NCBI RefSeq assembly: GCF_002252985.1
Contig: NZ_NHPJ01000094.1
Coordinates: 1-64,000 of the forward strand
Direction: 5' to 3'
DNA length: 64,000 nucleotides
Source of the DNA: Halorubrum halodurans
GTDB taxonomy: Archaea; Halobacteriota; Halobacteria; Halobacteriales; Haloferacaceae
Shown here: one piece after another, positions 1-8,583 of the stretch
Layout of the letters: every line of letters starts with the position of its first letter
Numbering within the stretch: position 1 is the stretch's first letter
Made by a program: the position numbers and the translations under genes
The notes under the pieces: model-generated
The model's database searches: none
What the model saw: only the letters and a program-made list of their open reading frames with translations
Told to the model about the DNA's origin: nothing

Positions 1-228
1 CGCGGCGAGGCGTTCTGACTCCCCGTCCCGGATCACGGTCGGTTCCCCCTCGAGAACGTGGAAGACGTTCGTCGCGTCCGCGTGCTCGTGGGCGTCGATC
101 TCGCCGCCGGGCGCGAGGACGAACGCCTTCACGAGCACGTCGTCGGTGACGACGAGTTCGGCGGTGGCGACCTCGCCGTCGGCGGGGTCGAGGTCGCCGA
201 CCGCGTCGGCGTATCGGTCGAGCATCAT
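1..228 (-). CDS. Cupin domain protein (3' end cut off by window)
   Basis: The first 76 residues of a small cupin are visible; the gene runs off the left edge. Two consecutive ATG codons (228 and 225) are possible starts. The cupin motif 1 pattern is present: a GGE turn followed by HEH, four residues later NVFHVLEGE, giving the two metal-binding histidines and a downstream glycine. Cupins of this size bind a divalent metal in a beta-barrel and range from isomerases to dioxygenases, so the reaction cannot be named. It lies 50 nt downstream of the hydrolase gene on the same strand and may be co-transcribed with it. Confidence 0.8.
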   Translation of the reverse strand, partial: MMLDRYADAVGDLDPADGEVATAELVVTDDVLVKAFVLAPGGEIDAHEHADATNVFHVLEGEPTVIRDGESERLAA

Positions 229-277
229 ACCCGAGGGGTCGGGCCGCGGGGGTTAAAACGCGTCGCCGCGGGCGGCC

Positions 278-1228
278 TCACTCGCGCGCGCCCGGCGGCA
301 GCGGGTCGGCGTGGTCCGATATCGCCCTCGCGACGCGGTGGGGGTCCTCGTGGATCACCCAGTGGGTCGCGTCGTCGATCGTGAGGAGCCGGCCGTCGGC
401 GCAGTGTTCGAGGCTCTCGCCGGCCAGCCGCTTCTCGAGGAACGGATCGTTCGCGCCCCAGACCACGAGCGTCGGGACCGTCACGCGCGGCGTGTCCGGC
501 TCGGGGCGCTCGCGGACGATCGCGCGGTACCAGTTCACCATCGCCTCGAACGCGCCGTCGCGGTCCCACGCGCGCCGGTAGCGTCTGAGGTCCTCCTCGC
601 CGAACGTCCCCGGATCGCTCGTCTCGCGGAGGGCCCGCACGCCGATCCGCCAGTTGCCGGCGCGCGCGACCGCCTCCGGCAGCCGAGGGAGCTGGAAGGC
701 GAGCACGTACCAGCTCTTGCGGCGCTGCCGCCAGGAGGTCCGGAGCGCCCGCTCGAAGACGGTCGGATGGGGAACGTTGACCGCGACGAACTCGGAGACC
801 CGGTCGGCGTGGTGGATCGCGAGCCACCAGCCGACCGCGGCTCCCCAGTCGTGGCCGGCGACCGCCGCCGTCTCGCGCCCGTACGCGTCGATCAGTCCGA
901 CGACGTCGCGGGCGAGCGCTCCGATCCGATAGTCCGCGACGTCGGGGGGTTTCTCCGAGAGGTTGTAGCCGCGCTGGTCGGGCACGACGACGCGGTAGCC
1001 GTCGTTCGCGAGCGGGGCGATCGTCTCGTGCCAGCCGTACCAGAACTCCGGGAAGCCGTGGAGGAGAACGAGCAGCTTCCCGTCCTCGGGTCCGGCCTCG
1101 ACGACGTGGAGGCGGACGCCGTTCGTCTCGACCGTCCGCGACGTGCCCGGAACGTCCTCGGGGATCTCGTCAGCCGGGACCTCGACCGGTGGAGACGTCC
1201 CCGCCGTGCCGTCTGCGGTACCGACCAT
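278..1228 (-). CDS. Alpha/beta hydrolase, epoxide hydrolase-like
   Basis: A 316-residue cytoplasmic alpha/beta-fold hydrolase. The HGFPEFWYGW segment (residues 57-66) carries the HGxP oxyanion-hole motif. GHDWGAAVGW (125-134) puts an aspartate, D127, at the nucleophile elbow. The C-terminal ATHW gives the catalytic histidine near residue 289, and GANDPFL supplies the usual acid. An Asp nucleophile with HGxP is typical of epoxide hydrolases and haloalkane dehalogenases; serine esterases differ at this position. The frame is open further upstream, but the ATG at 1228 is preferred because the extra residues are arginine-rich and unlike the family. The start is divergent from livH. The substrate is unknown. 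Confidence 0.88.
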   Translation of the reverse strand: MVGTADGTAGTSPPVEVPADEIPEDVPGTSRTVETNGVRLHVVEAGPEDGKLLVLLHGFPEFWYGWHETIAPLANDGYRVVVPDQRGYNLSEKPPDVADYRIGALARDVVGLIDAYGRETAAVAGHDWGAAVGWWLAIHHADRVSEFVAVNVPHPTVFERALRTSWRQRRKSWYVLAFQLPRLPEAVARAGNWRIGVRALRETSDPGTFGEEDLRRYRRAWDRDGAFEAMVNWYRAIVRERPEPDTPRVTVPTLVVWGANDPFLEKRLAGESLEHCADGRLLTIDDATHWVIHEDPHRVARAISDHADPLPPGARE

Positions 1229-1348
1229 ACCGACCGATCGGTCCGGGACGACTAATAGGTACGTCCGCCGGGACGCGGGTTCGTCGGCGGATCCGACGCG
1301 ACCGTGCCGGACGCGACCCGGTCGAGTCGGACGGGAGGTAGAAAACGT

Positions 1349-1382
1349 CTTATACGTAGATTTCACAGGATCGTCTGAGGAG
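1349..1382 (+). promoter_or_regulatory. TATA-like box and Shine-Dalgarno before livH
   Basis: CTTATACG at 1349-1356 resembles a haloarchaeal TATA box, and TGAGGAG at 1376-1382 is a Shine-Dalgarno sequence 9 nt before the GTG at 1392. Together they fix the livH start at 1392 and argue against the longer open frame upstream. Confidence 0.6.
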
Positions 1383-1391
1383 TGTTATCAC

Positions 1392-2504
1392 GTGAGTATC
1401 TCTGAAACGTACGTCCGATACCGCCGAACCCTCGGCGAGGAACCCCTCGCCATCGGGGTCGTTCTCGTGGCCCTCTGGATGGTGTGGGCACTCGTGAGCG
1501 GACTCTGGACGGGGGGGATCCAGGTCAGCAGCCTCGCCTCGCTGGTCTGGGACGGCCTGCTTCGGGGGCTGATCATCGGCCTGGCGGGAATCGGACTCTC
1601 GATGACGTACAGCATTCTCAACTTCGCGAACTTCGCACACGGCGACTACCTCACGAGCGGCGCGTTCGCCGGGATGGCCACCAGCTACCTCGTCGCCGGG
1701 ATCGGCGAGAACAGCGTCGGCGCGCTGCTGCTCGTCGGCGCCGGCGGCTCGGTGTTCGGCGGCGCGCTCGGGATCGGCGTCACCACGTCGCCGATCGCCG
1801 TGGTTCTCGGCGCGATCGTCGCCGGGGGGCTGACGATCGCGCTGGCGCTTTTCATCGACCGGTTCGTGTACAAGCCGATCCGCGACGAGAGCGGCATCGC
1901 GCTGCTCATCACGAGCATCGGGGTCGCGTTCGCGCTCCGGTACCTCATCCAGTTCGTCTTCGGGGCCGGCGTGCGCGGGACGACCGCGGCCGGGTCGGTC
2001 CCCCGGATCAACGTTCCGGCGTTCGACGGGACCTTCCGGGTCACCGCCCACGACGCCTCGCTGATCGTCGTGGCGGGCGGGCTGATGCTCGGCGTCCACC
2101 TGCTCCTACAGCGGACCAAACTCGGGAAGGCGATGCGTGCGATGTCCGACAACGAGGACCTCGCGCGGATCACCGGGATCCCGACGGAGCGGGTCATCCG
2201 CACGACGTGGATCGTCGGGGCGGGGCTCACGGGCATCGCTGGCTACATGTTCGTCCTCTGGAAGGGGACGCTCGGCTTCAACGACGGCTGGCTGCTGTTG
2301 CTGCTCGTGTTCGCCGCGGTCATCCTCGGCGGCATCGGGTCGATCTACGGGGCGATCGGCGGCGGGATCGTCATCGGGCTGACCGCCTCGGTGTCCGTGA
2401 TCTGGATCCCCTCCGAGTTCGGTCGGGCGGCCGCGTTCATGGTGATGATCGTGATACTACTGTTCAAGCCGGAAGGCATCTTCAGCGGGAGGACCACGGC
2501 ATGA
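1392..2504 (+). CDS. livH: Branched-chain amino acid ABC transporter permease LivH
   Basis: A 370-residue inner-membrane permease of the LivH family, with about eight hydrophobic segments. The family hallmark SILNFANFAHGDY lies near residues 73-86, and the ATPase-contacting loop (AMSDNEDLARITGI) near 248-262. It would pair with LivM to form the channel for branched-chain or related amino acids taken from LivK. Translation starts at a GTG with a good Shine-Dalgarno. Its stop overlaps the livM start (ATGA), so it heads the livHMGF operon. An N-terminal transmembrane segment precedes the conserved core and makes it longer than many bacterial LivH proteins (about 300 residues). Confidence 0.93.
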   Translation: MSISETYVRYRRTLGEEPLAIGVVLVALWMVWALVSGLWTGGIQVSSLASLVWDGLLRGLIIGLAGIGLSMTYSILNFANFAHGDYLTSGAFAGMATSYLVAGIGENSVGALLLVGAGGSVFGGALGIGVTTSPIAVVLGAIVAGGLTIALALFIDRFVYKPIRDESGIALLITSIGVAFALRYLIQFVFGAGVRGTTAAGSVPRINVPAFDGTFRVTAHDASLIVVAGGLMLGVHLLLQRTKLGKAMRAMSDNEDLARITGIPTERVIRTTWIVGAGLTGIAGYMFVLWKGTLGFNDGWLLLLLVFAAVILGGIGSIYGAIGGGIVIGLTASVSVIWIPSEFGRAAAFMVMIVILLFKPEGIFSGRTTA

Positions 2505-3889
2505 GCGTCGACGACCTTCGCGGGCGGTTCGAGGGACTCTTCGAGCGGGACGTGACGCTCGTGCTCGCCGTCCTCGGAACCATCTACCTGGCGTACGTCC
2601 TCGCCGGGGTCGCGTTCGGCTACGGGCTCCGCGGACAGCTGAACTCGATCGCGAACCTCACCTTCTACGTCGGCGCGTTCGGCATGCTCGCGCTGGCGTT
2701 GAACCTTCACTGGGGGTACACCGGGCTCTTCAACATCGGCATCGTCGGCTTCATGGGGATCGGCGTCTACGTGACGGCGCTCGTCTCGAAGCCGCCGGTC
2801 GCACAGGGCGGCGCGGCACAGGTCGGCGGCCTCGGGCTGCCGCTCGGCGTCGGCATGCTCGCCGGCGTCGTCGTCGCGGGTGGGTTCGGGCTGTTGGTCG
2901 CGCTCCCCGCGCTCCGGCTGCGGGCCGACTATCTCGCCATCGTCACGGTGGCGTTCTCGGAGATCATTCGGTTCACGATGATGTCCCGGACGTTCCAGTC
3001 GTACACCGTTCCCGACACGATCGACCTCACGGTCGCGGGCGTCCAGCTGTTCAGCCTCGACCCGACGGCGGACACGATCGGCCTCGGCGGCGGCGGCGGG
3101 CTCATCCTGAACTACGCCGATCCGCTGGAGGCGCTCCTGCGGACGCTCTTCCTGTGGGAGCCCTACCTCGGGTTCGTCGCGTTCGTCCAACGAACGCTGA
3201 TCCCGAACAACCCGAAGCCGGTGATCGACGGGCTCCTCTACGGGATCGTGCTCCTGATCGGCGTCGGGCTGTTCTACCTCCTGCTCTCGCGGACCGGGAA
3301 GTCACCGTTCGGGCGCGTCCTGAAGGCGATCCGCGAGGACGAGGACGTCGCGAACGCCCTGGGGAAGGACACCGACCGCTTCAAGCTCACCGCGTTCGTG
3401 CTCGGCTCCGCGCTGATGGGGCTCGGCGGGATCCTGTGGTACTCCAGTCGCGGGAGCATCACGCCGCCCTCGTTCCGGCCGAACATCACCTTCTTCGTCT
3501 GGATCGCGCTCATCATCGGCGGTGCGGGATCGAACACCGGGAGCTTCCTCGGCGGGGCGATCTTCGCCGGGCTGCTGTACGAGGGGCCGCGGTACGTGAA
3601 GAACCTCGTCGAGGCCGCCTTCAATCTGGGGGACGCGCCGCGGAACTTCGGCGAGGCGGTCGCGGCGTTCGGGTCGCTCGATCCCGTCCCGTTCCTCGTC
3701 TACACGCTCGACAGCGTGAGCCAGCTGCGGCTCGTCATCATGGGCGTGGTGTTGATCTGGCTGATGCACAACCGGCCCGAGGGGCTGCTCGGGCACCGCA
3801 AGGAGACGGCCTCGAGCGTCGACCTCACGCGACCGAGCGGCGGGGACGCGGGCAACGCCGCGGCCGCCGACGGAGGCGAGAACCGATGA
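2501..3889 (+). CDS. livM: Branched-chain amino acid ABC transporter permease LivM
   Basis: A 462-residue permease partner of LivH. It shows LALNLHWGYTGLFNIG near residues 65-80 and LRLRADYLAIVTVAF near 137-152, both typical of LivM. The ATPase-contacting loop (RAIREDEDVANALGKDT) is near 275-291. An unusual insertion of roughly 50 residues (about 190-245, starting with a glycine run) separates two transmembrane segments, and a hydrophilic acidic tail follows the last one. The start overlaps the livH stop and the stop overlaps the livG start, both as ATGA, implying translational coupling through the operon. Confidence 0.93.
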   Translation: MSVDDLRGRFEGLFERDVTLVLAVLGTIYLAYVLAGVAFGYGLRGQLNSIANLTFYVGAFGMLALALNLHWGYTGLFNIGIVGFMGIGVYVTALVSKPPVAQGGAAQVGGLGLPLGVGMLAGVVVAGGFGLLVALPALRLRADYLAIVTVAFSEIIRFTMMSRTFQSYTVPDTIDLTVAGVQLFSLDPTADTIGLGGGGGLILNYADPLEALLRTLFLWEPYLGFVAFVQRTLIPNNPKPVIDGLLYGIVLLIGVGLFYLLLSRTGKSPFGRVLKAIREDEDVANALGKDTDRFKLTAFVLGSALMGLGGILWYSSRGSITPPSFRPNITFFVWIALIIGGAGSNTGSFLGGAIFAGLLYEGPRYVKNLVEAAFNLGDAPRNFGEAVAAFGSLDPVPFLVYTLDSVSQLRLVIMGVVLIWLMHNRPEGLLGHRKETASSVDLTRPSGGDAGNAAAADGGENR

Positions 3890-4908
3890 GCGAGAGCGAC
3901 GACACCGCCGTCGACGGATCGACGCCGACCGAGGAACCGGTCGAGAACGACGGGGTCGAGGGCGACCGAACCGACGAGGCGGAACCGACGGAGGGGCCGA
4001 TCGAGGGCGACTCGGCGTCGGCCGCCGGCGACGGCTCCACGACGGCCGCCGGCGACGACACGGACGGGGCCGAACCGGGCGGCGCGGAGACGCCGGACGG
4101 GACCGTCCACGCGCCGGAGGACTCGGGCGTGTCGGTCGACGCGACGCCCCTCGAGGTCGAGGGACTCAGGCGGACCTTCGGCGGCATCGTCGCCGTCGAC
4201 GACGTCAGCTTCGACGTCGAGCGGGGAACGATGACGGGGCTCATCGGTCCGAACGGGGCCGGCAAGTCGACGACGTTCAACCTCATCACCGGGATGTTGG
4301 ATCCCGACGCGGGGACGGTTCGATTCAACGGCGAGGACATCACCGGCCTCGAGCCACACGAGATCGCGAACCAGGGGCTCGCCCGGACGTTCCAGATCGC
4401 TCGCGAGCTCGAGGAGATGACCGTCCTCGAGAACATGATGCTCGCGCCGAAGGGGCAGATCGGCGAGTCGCTGTGGCGCTCGGTCATGCCGATCACCCGC
4501 CGCGAGGTGCGCGAACAGGAGACCGAACAGCTCGAACGCGTCTGGGAGGTGCTCGACTTCTTCGAGATCGATCACCTCGCCGAGGAGTACGCGGGCAACC
4601 TCTCGGGGGGGCAACGGAAGCTGCTCGAGATGGCCCGCGCGCTGTTGACCGACCCCGACATGCTGCTTCTCGACGAGCCGTTCGCCGGGGTCAACCCCTC
4701 GCTGGAGAAGCGGCTGCTCGAACACATCCACGAGCTGCGCGAACGGGGGTACACCTTCCTCATCGTGGAACACGACATGGACCTCATCATGAACAACTGC
4801 GAGCGGGTCATCGTCATGCACCAGGGCCGCGTCCTGAAGGACGGGACGCCGGCGGAGATCAAGGAGAGCGAGGAGGTCATCGAGGCGTACCTCGGGGGTG
4901 AGGTGTGA
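3886..4908 (+). CDS. livG: Branched-chain amino acid ABC transporter ATPase LivG
   Basis: A 340-residue ATPase. The conserved domain starts only near residue 83. Walker A is GPNGAGKST (about 119-127), the signature LSGGQRKLLEMARAL is near 238, and Walker B LLLDEPFAG is near 259-267. The LivG hallmark NQGLARTFQIARELEEMTVLEN is split by the usual loop. The first 82 residues are an acidic, low-complexity extension rich in Glu, Asp, Gly and Thr with no hydrophobic segment; bacterial LivG (about 255 residues) lacks it. The ATG at 3886 overlaps the livM stop, which supports the long start. Confidence 0.92.
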   Translation: MSESDDTAVDGSTPTEEPVENDGVEGDRTDEAEPTEGPIEGDSASAAGDGSTTAAGDDTDGAEPGGAETPDGTVHAPEDSGVSVDATPLEVEGLRRTFGGIVAVDDVSFDVERGTMTGLIGPNGAGKSTTFNLITGMLDPDAGTVRFNGEDITGLEPHEIANQGLARTFQIARELEEMTVLENMMLAPKGQIGESLWRSVMPITRREVREQETEQLERVWEVLDFFEIDHLAEEYAGNLSGGQRKLLEMARALLTDPDMLLLDEPFAGVNPSLEKRLLEHIHELRERGYTFLIVEHDMDLIMNNCERVIVMHQGRVLKDGTPAEIKESEEVIEAYLGGEV

Positions 4909-5609
4909 GCCTCCTCGAAGTGCGTGGCCTCGACGCTGGCTACGGCGACCTCCAGATCCTCACGGACGTCGACCTCGACGTCGACGACGAGGAGTACGTC
5001 ACGATCGTCGGGCCGAACGGGGCCGGCAAGTCGACCGTGATGAAGTCGGTCTTCGGGCTGACGACCCACATGGGCGGCACCGTGACGTTCGCCGACGAGG
5101 ACATCAGCGGGACGAAGCCGGAGGACGTCATCCACAAGGGACTGGGGTACGTCCCGCAGAACGAGAACGTCTTCGCGGAGCTCTCGGTCCAGGAGAACCT
5201 GGAGATGGGGGCGTACATCCTCGACGAGGTGCCACAGGACGCCCTCCGGACCGTGTACGACCGGTTCCCGATCCTTGAGGAGCGGAGGGACCAGCGCGCG
5301 GGGACGATGAGCGGGGGGCAACGACAGATGCTCGCGATGGGGCGGGCGCTGATGCTCGACCCCGAACTCCTGTTGCTCGACGAGCCCAGCGCCGGCCTCG
5401 CGCCCGACCTCGTCGACGAGATGTTCGACAAGATCGACGAGATCAACGGGAGCGGCACGGCGATCCTGATGGTCGAGCAGAACGCGAAGGAGGCGCTCAG
5501 ACGCTGTGACCGCGGCTACGTGCTCGCGAACGGACGGAACCGGTTCGAGGACGACGGAACCGCGCTGTTGAACGACGACGAGGTTCGCCGGGAGTTCCTC
5601 GGCGGCTAG
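4905..5609 (+). CDS. livF: Branched-chain amino acid ABC transporter ATPase LivF
   Basis: A 234-residue ATPase, the normal LivF length. Walker A is GPNGAGKST at residues 36-44, the LivF-specific GLGYVPQNENVFAELSV follows, the signature MSGGQRQMLAMGRAL is near 134, and Walker B LLLLDEPSAGLAP is near 152. It dimerises with LivG to drive the LivHM channel. The start is a GTG at 4905 overlapping the livG TGA by four bases, and the gene closes the livHMGF operon. livK lies convergently downstream on the opposite strand, so expression of the binding protein is controlled separately. Confidence 0.93.
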   Translation: MSLLEVRGLDAGYGDLQILTDVDLDVDDEEYVTIVGPNGAGKSTVMKSVFGLTTHMGGTVTFADEDISGTKPEDVIHKGLGYVPQNENVFAELSVQENLEMGAYILDEVPQDALRTVYDRFPILEERRDQRAGTMSGGQRQMLAMGRALMLDPELLLLDEPSAGLAPDLVDEMFDKIDEINGSGTAILMVEQNAKEALRRCDRGYVLANGRNRFEDDGTALLNDDEVRREFLGG

Positions 5610-5732
5610 TCGGCGTCGATCCGCGCGGATCGTCGTCCCTCCTCGATAGCTCGCCACCGGGCCGCCGCTCGCGTCGGCCGTCGACTCGGAAAAACGCGGT
5701 GTTGGCTGCCGGATCGCCGGCGACGCCGCCGA

Positions 5733-7043
5733 TCAGTTCCCGCTCGAGAGCGCCTGTTCGATGACGTTGGAGTACGACGACTCGCCGATGTTGAAGCTGA
5801 TCTGGTCGTACACCTCGCCGTCGAAGGTGTCCTCGAACACGTTGCTGAACCGCTCGGAGAGCTGCTGTCCGTAGTCGTTGTTCACGTACAGCGTCGCGGC
5901 GGTCTCGGCCTCGAGCCGCTCGGAGGCGACCTGCGCCATGACGCGTCCCTGGAGCTGGTCGCTCGGGGCGGTCCGGAAGATGTAGTCGTCGTCGTCGAGG
6001 TTCGTCACCGACAGCGCGGTGCTGGAGGGCGAACAGCCGACGACCTCGTTCGGGATGAACGTCTCCTGACACACCGGGACGTTCACGCCGGAGGAGGCGG
6101 TCCCGCACACCGCCGGGACGCCCGCGCTGACCAACGACTCCGCGCCGCTGACCCCCTGGTCGGGCGAGGTGTTGGTGTCCTCGAACTGGGCGTTCACGGT
6201 GAGGTCGAGGTCGGACTCGTTGACCTGCTGGGCCGGGAGCTCGGCCGCACGGATCATCGGCTGTCCCGTCGACGCCAGGTCACCCGTCTCGGGAAGCAGG
6301 ATCCCGACGCTCACCTCGCGGCCGAAGCCGCCGGGCGAGGAGTCCGCGGAGGGGCCCGCCCCGTCGGGGTTCTCGCCCTCGAAGTTCTGCGTCTCGGCGA
6401 CGTCGACCGAGTCGGCGTCCTGTCCGGCGAACTCCCAGATGGAGTAGGCCGCGGACGCCGGGTCGCCGTTCCCATCGAAGTTGACGGCGCTCGACGCGCC
6501 CTGGTAGTTGATGTCCTCGCCGTTCGCGGCCGCCTCGACGGCGTCGAGGAACCCGTCCGGACCGTACTCGGTGCCGCCGGGGTTCGCGATGCGCCGGAGC
6601 TGGTCGCGGATCGCGGTGCCGTCGTTCTCGCCCGCCGCGACGTTCGCGAGAATGAGCGCGGCCGCCGAGTCGTACGACTGCGAGGTGAACACGCCCGGCG
6701 TCTCGTCGTACGTGTCCTGGTACAGGCTCTCGAACGCCGCCTGGTTCGGCCCGCCCGCCGCCGGCGCGGTACCGGTGACGTTGTTCATGTCGTTGCCGAC
6801 CTGGCCGGGCAGCGCGGGGTCCTGGAGTCCGTCGGGGATCAGGATGTCCTCGGCCCCGTCGGACGCGCTGTAGTAGTCACGGAAGAGCTGGATGCCGCTT
6901 TCCGGGTAGCCGATGACGGTGAGCAGGTCCGGGCCGCTGCCGCCCCCGCCGCCGCCTCCGCCGCCCGAGCAGCCGGCGACGCTGACCGCGCCCGCGACAC
7001 CGATCCCCTTCAGTACGTCACGCCGTCTCTTGTGGTATGACAT
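5733..7043 (-). CDS. livK: Branched-chain amino acid-binding lipoprotein LivK
   Basis: A 436-residue exported binding protein of the type I periplasmic family (ANF-receptor-like). The N-terminus has a twin-arginine stretch (RRRDVLK, residues 6-12), a hydrophobic core and a lipobox ending in Cys25, then a glycine run. It is therefore a Tat-exported lipoprotein held at the outer membrane face, as is usual in haloarchaea. The motif GILLPETGDLASTGQPM starts the ligand-binding fold. It would feed LivHMGF, whose operon it faces tail-to-tail. ATG at 7043 is chosen over an in-frame GTG two codons earlier. The specific ligand cannot be read from sequence. Confidence 0.9.
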   Translation of the reverse strand: MSYHKRRRDVLKGIGVAGAVSVAGCSGGGGGGGGGSGPDLLTVIGYPESGIQLFRDYYSASDGAEDILIPDGLQDPALPGQVGNDMNNVTGTAPAAGGPNQAAFESLYQDTYDETPGVFTSQSYDSAAALILANVAAGENDGTAIRDQLRRIANPGGTEYGPDGFLDAVEAAANGEDINYQGASSAVNFDGNGDPASAAYSIWEFAGQDADSVDVAETQNFEGENPDGAGPSADSSPGGFGREVSVGILLPETGDLASTGQPMIRAAELPAQQVNESDLDLTVNAQFEDTNTSPDQGVSGAESLVSAGVPAVCGTASSGVNVPVCQETFIPNEVVGCSPSSTALSVTNLDDDDYIFRTAPSDQLQGRVMAQVASERLEAETAATLYVNNDYGQQLSERFSNVFEDTFDGEVYDQISFNIGESSYSNVIEQALSSGN

Positions 7044-7236
7044 ATCCACTCATATAGGGTCCACTTTGATAAGTATATCCCTGTCAACATCCCCACACGT
7101 ATTGTCAACGACGTGTATGTATGGAATGTACTTCCCTCGGGCGCGGCCGACCTCACGGCTCGAGGGCATGATCGCGAGCTGATGGAAGCTCGGTTCCGGC
7201 GACCCCTCCGCGGACTCGCCGCCGGGGCGCTCGCGC

Positions 7237-7866
7237 TCACCGACCGTCGGGCCGTGCCGGGTACGACTGCCGCGAGCCGTGGGACCGTCGCGCGAGGAGG
7301 CGTGCGCTCGCTCGCCGGCGGTCGTCGGGCCGCTCCTCGGCCGTCTCGTCGTAGTGGAGGACGGTCAGTCCGAGACCGGCCCGCAGGAGCTCGTTCGCCC
7401 CGAACCGGTAGCGGTCGGTGCTCGGGCCGGACGGGGTCGGCTCGGCCGACCGGAGGTGCCCCTCGACGAAGAGGTAGCCCCCCTCGGCGAGCGACTCGCG
7501 GAGGTCGGTGAACCGGTCGAGCGTGTGATAGAAGCTCACCGTGACCAGGTCGTACCGCTCCGTCGGGAACTCGTGCGCCGTGGCGTCGGCGTGGACCGTC
7601 TCGATCCGTCCCTGGAGGCCACGCTCCGCCGCCCGCTCCCGGACGATCCGGAGCCCCTCCCTCGAGGCGTCCAGCGCGTCGACCTCGTAGCCGGCCGCCG
7701 CGAGGAACAGCGCGTTCCGTCCGGTCCCCGTCGCCAGATCGAGCGCCCGTCCGTCGGGGATCGAGGGCTCGTAGGAACGGAGGACCGGAGACGGCTCCGG
7801 ATCTCGGGGGTACTCGCCGCTCGCGAACCGCTCGTCCCAGTCGGTCGACTCGTCGCCGTCGGTCAT
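7237..7866 (-). CDS. Class I SAM-dependent methyltransferase
   Basis: A 209-residue protein with a Rossmann-type methyltransferase fold. Motif I is ALDLATGTGRNALFLAAAGY (41-60), followed by EVDALDAS carrying the acidic residue that usually holds the SAM ribose. YDLVTVSFYHTLD matches motif IV and YLFVEGHL follows. The arrangement resembles the TehB/UbiE-like group of small-molecule methyltransferases. The extra C-terminal stretch is arginine-rich. The substrate is unknown. The ATG at 7866 is chosen because upstream residues in the open frame do not look like this family. The gene is divergent from the CinA C-domain gene. Confidence 0.85.
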   Translation of the reverse strand: MTDGDESTDWDERFASGEYPRDPEPSPVLRSYEPSIPDGRALDLATGTGRNALFLAAAGYEVDALDASREGLRIVRERAAERGLQGRIETVHADATAHEFPTERYDLVTVSFYHTLDRFTDLRESLAEGGYLFVEGHLRSAEPTPSGPSTDRYRFGANELLRAGLGLTVLHYDETAEERPDDRRRASARLLARRSHGSRQSYPARPDGR

Positions 7867-7941
7867 ACGCGTCGATCGCCGAAGGCCGACATAAACCTCC
7901 GCGTCGGGCGTTTCAAGCACGCCGCGGCCGGAGCTACCTCC

Positions 7942-8511
7942 ATGACCGACGACCAGACGGCGGATGGCGATCGCCCGCGGGACGGGCGGTCGGGGACGCG
8001 GGGCGGGGCGCCCGAGGCGCTCCTCGGCGAGCTGTTGACCGACCGCGGGGAGACGCTCGCGACCGCCGAGTCGCTGACGGGCGGGCTCGTCGGATCGACG
8101 GTGACCGACGTGCCCGGATCGAGCGCCTACTTCGATCGAGGATACGTGACCTACGCGTACGACGCCAAACGCGAGGAGCTGGGGGTCGCCCGCGAGACGC
8201 TGGACGAACACGGCGCGGTCAGCGGACCGGTCGCCCGCGAGATGGCCGCCGGCGCCCGCGATCACGCCGACGCGACGTGGGGCGTCTCCACCACGGGGAT
8301 CGCCGGTCCCGACGGGGGAACCGCGGAGAAGCCCGTGGGACTGGTGTACGTCGGCGTGGCCTACGCCGCCCCGTGGGGAACGGAGGCGTCGTTCACGCGG
8401 AGCGTCCGCGCGGAGTTCTCGGGCGGCCGCGACGCCGTGAAGCGAGCCAGCGTCGAGCGCGCGCTCGACGAGCTCGTTCGGGCGATCCGCGAGGTCGACC
8501 GGGAGGAGTGA
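7942..8511 (+). CDS. CinA C-terminal domain protein (nicotinamide-nucleotide amidase)
   Basis: A 189-residue stand-alone CinA C-terminal domain. Family motifs seen are TLATAESLTGGLVGSTVTDV, FDRGYVTYAYDAKREELGV, and WGVSTTGIAGPDGGT near the middle. In bacteria this domain (PncC) deamidates nicotinamide mononucleotide to nicotinate mononucleotide in NAD salvage. A 30-residue polar N-terminal extension precedes it. The other half of classical CinA, the MoaB/Mog-like domain, is encoded separately at 10410-11240 on the opposite strand. The stop codon lies in a short tandem repeat. Confidence 0.87.
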   Translation: MTDDQTADGDRPRDGRSGTRGGAPEALLGELLTDRGETLATAESLTGGLVGSTVTDVPGSSAYFDRGYVTYAYDAKREELGVARETLDEHGAVSGPVAREMAAGARDHADATWGVSTTGIAGPDGGTAEKPVGLVYVGVAYAAPWGTEASFTRSVRAEFSGGRDAVKRASVERALDELVRAIREVDREE

Positions 8512-8556
8512 GGTCGGCGGCGAGGCGCCGAGGAGTGAGGCCGGCGGCGAGGCGGC
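8503..8556. repeat. Two-copy 27-bp tandem repeat over a stop codon
   Basis: GAGGAGTGAGG(T/C)CGGCGGCGA is repeated with a 27-bp period starting at 8503 and 8530. The first copy contains the TGA that ends the CinA C-domain gene. It looks like a small local duplication. Confidence 0.7.
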
Positions 8557-8583
8557 ACGCCGATCGGGCGGCCGGTCCAGGAT

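Noticed and set aside
1143-1391. N-terminal extension of LivH
   Set aside because: The TATA-like box and Shine-Dalgarno at 1349-1382 and the recognised protein start support GTG at 1392; the extension overlaps the divergent hydrolase gene.
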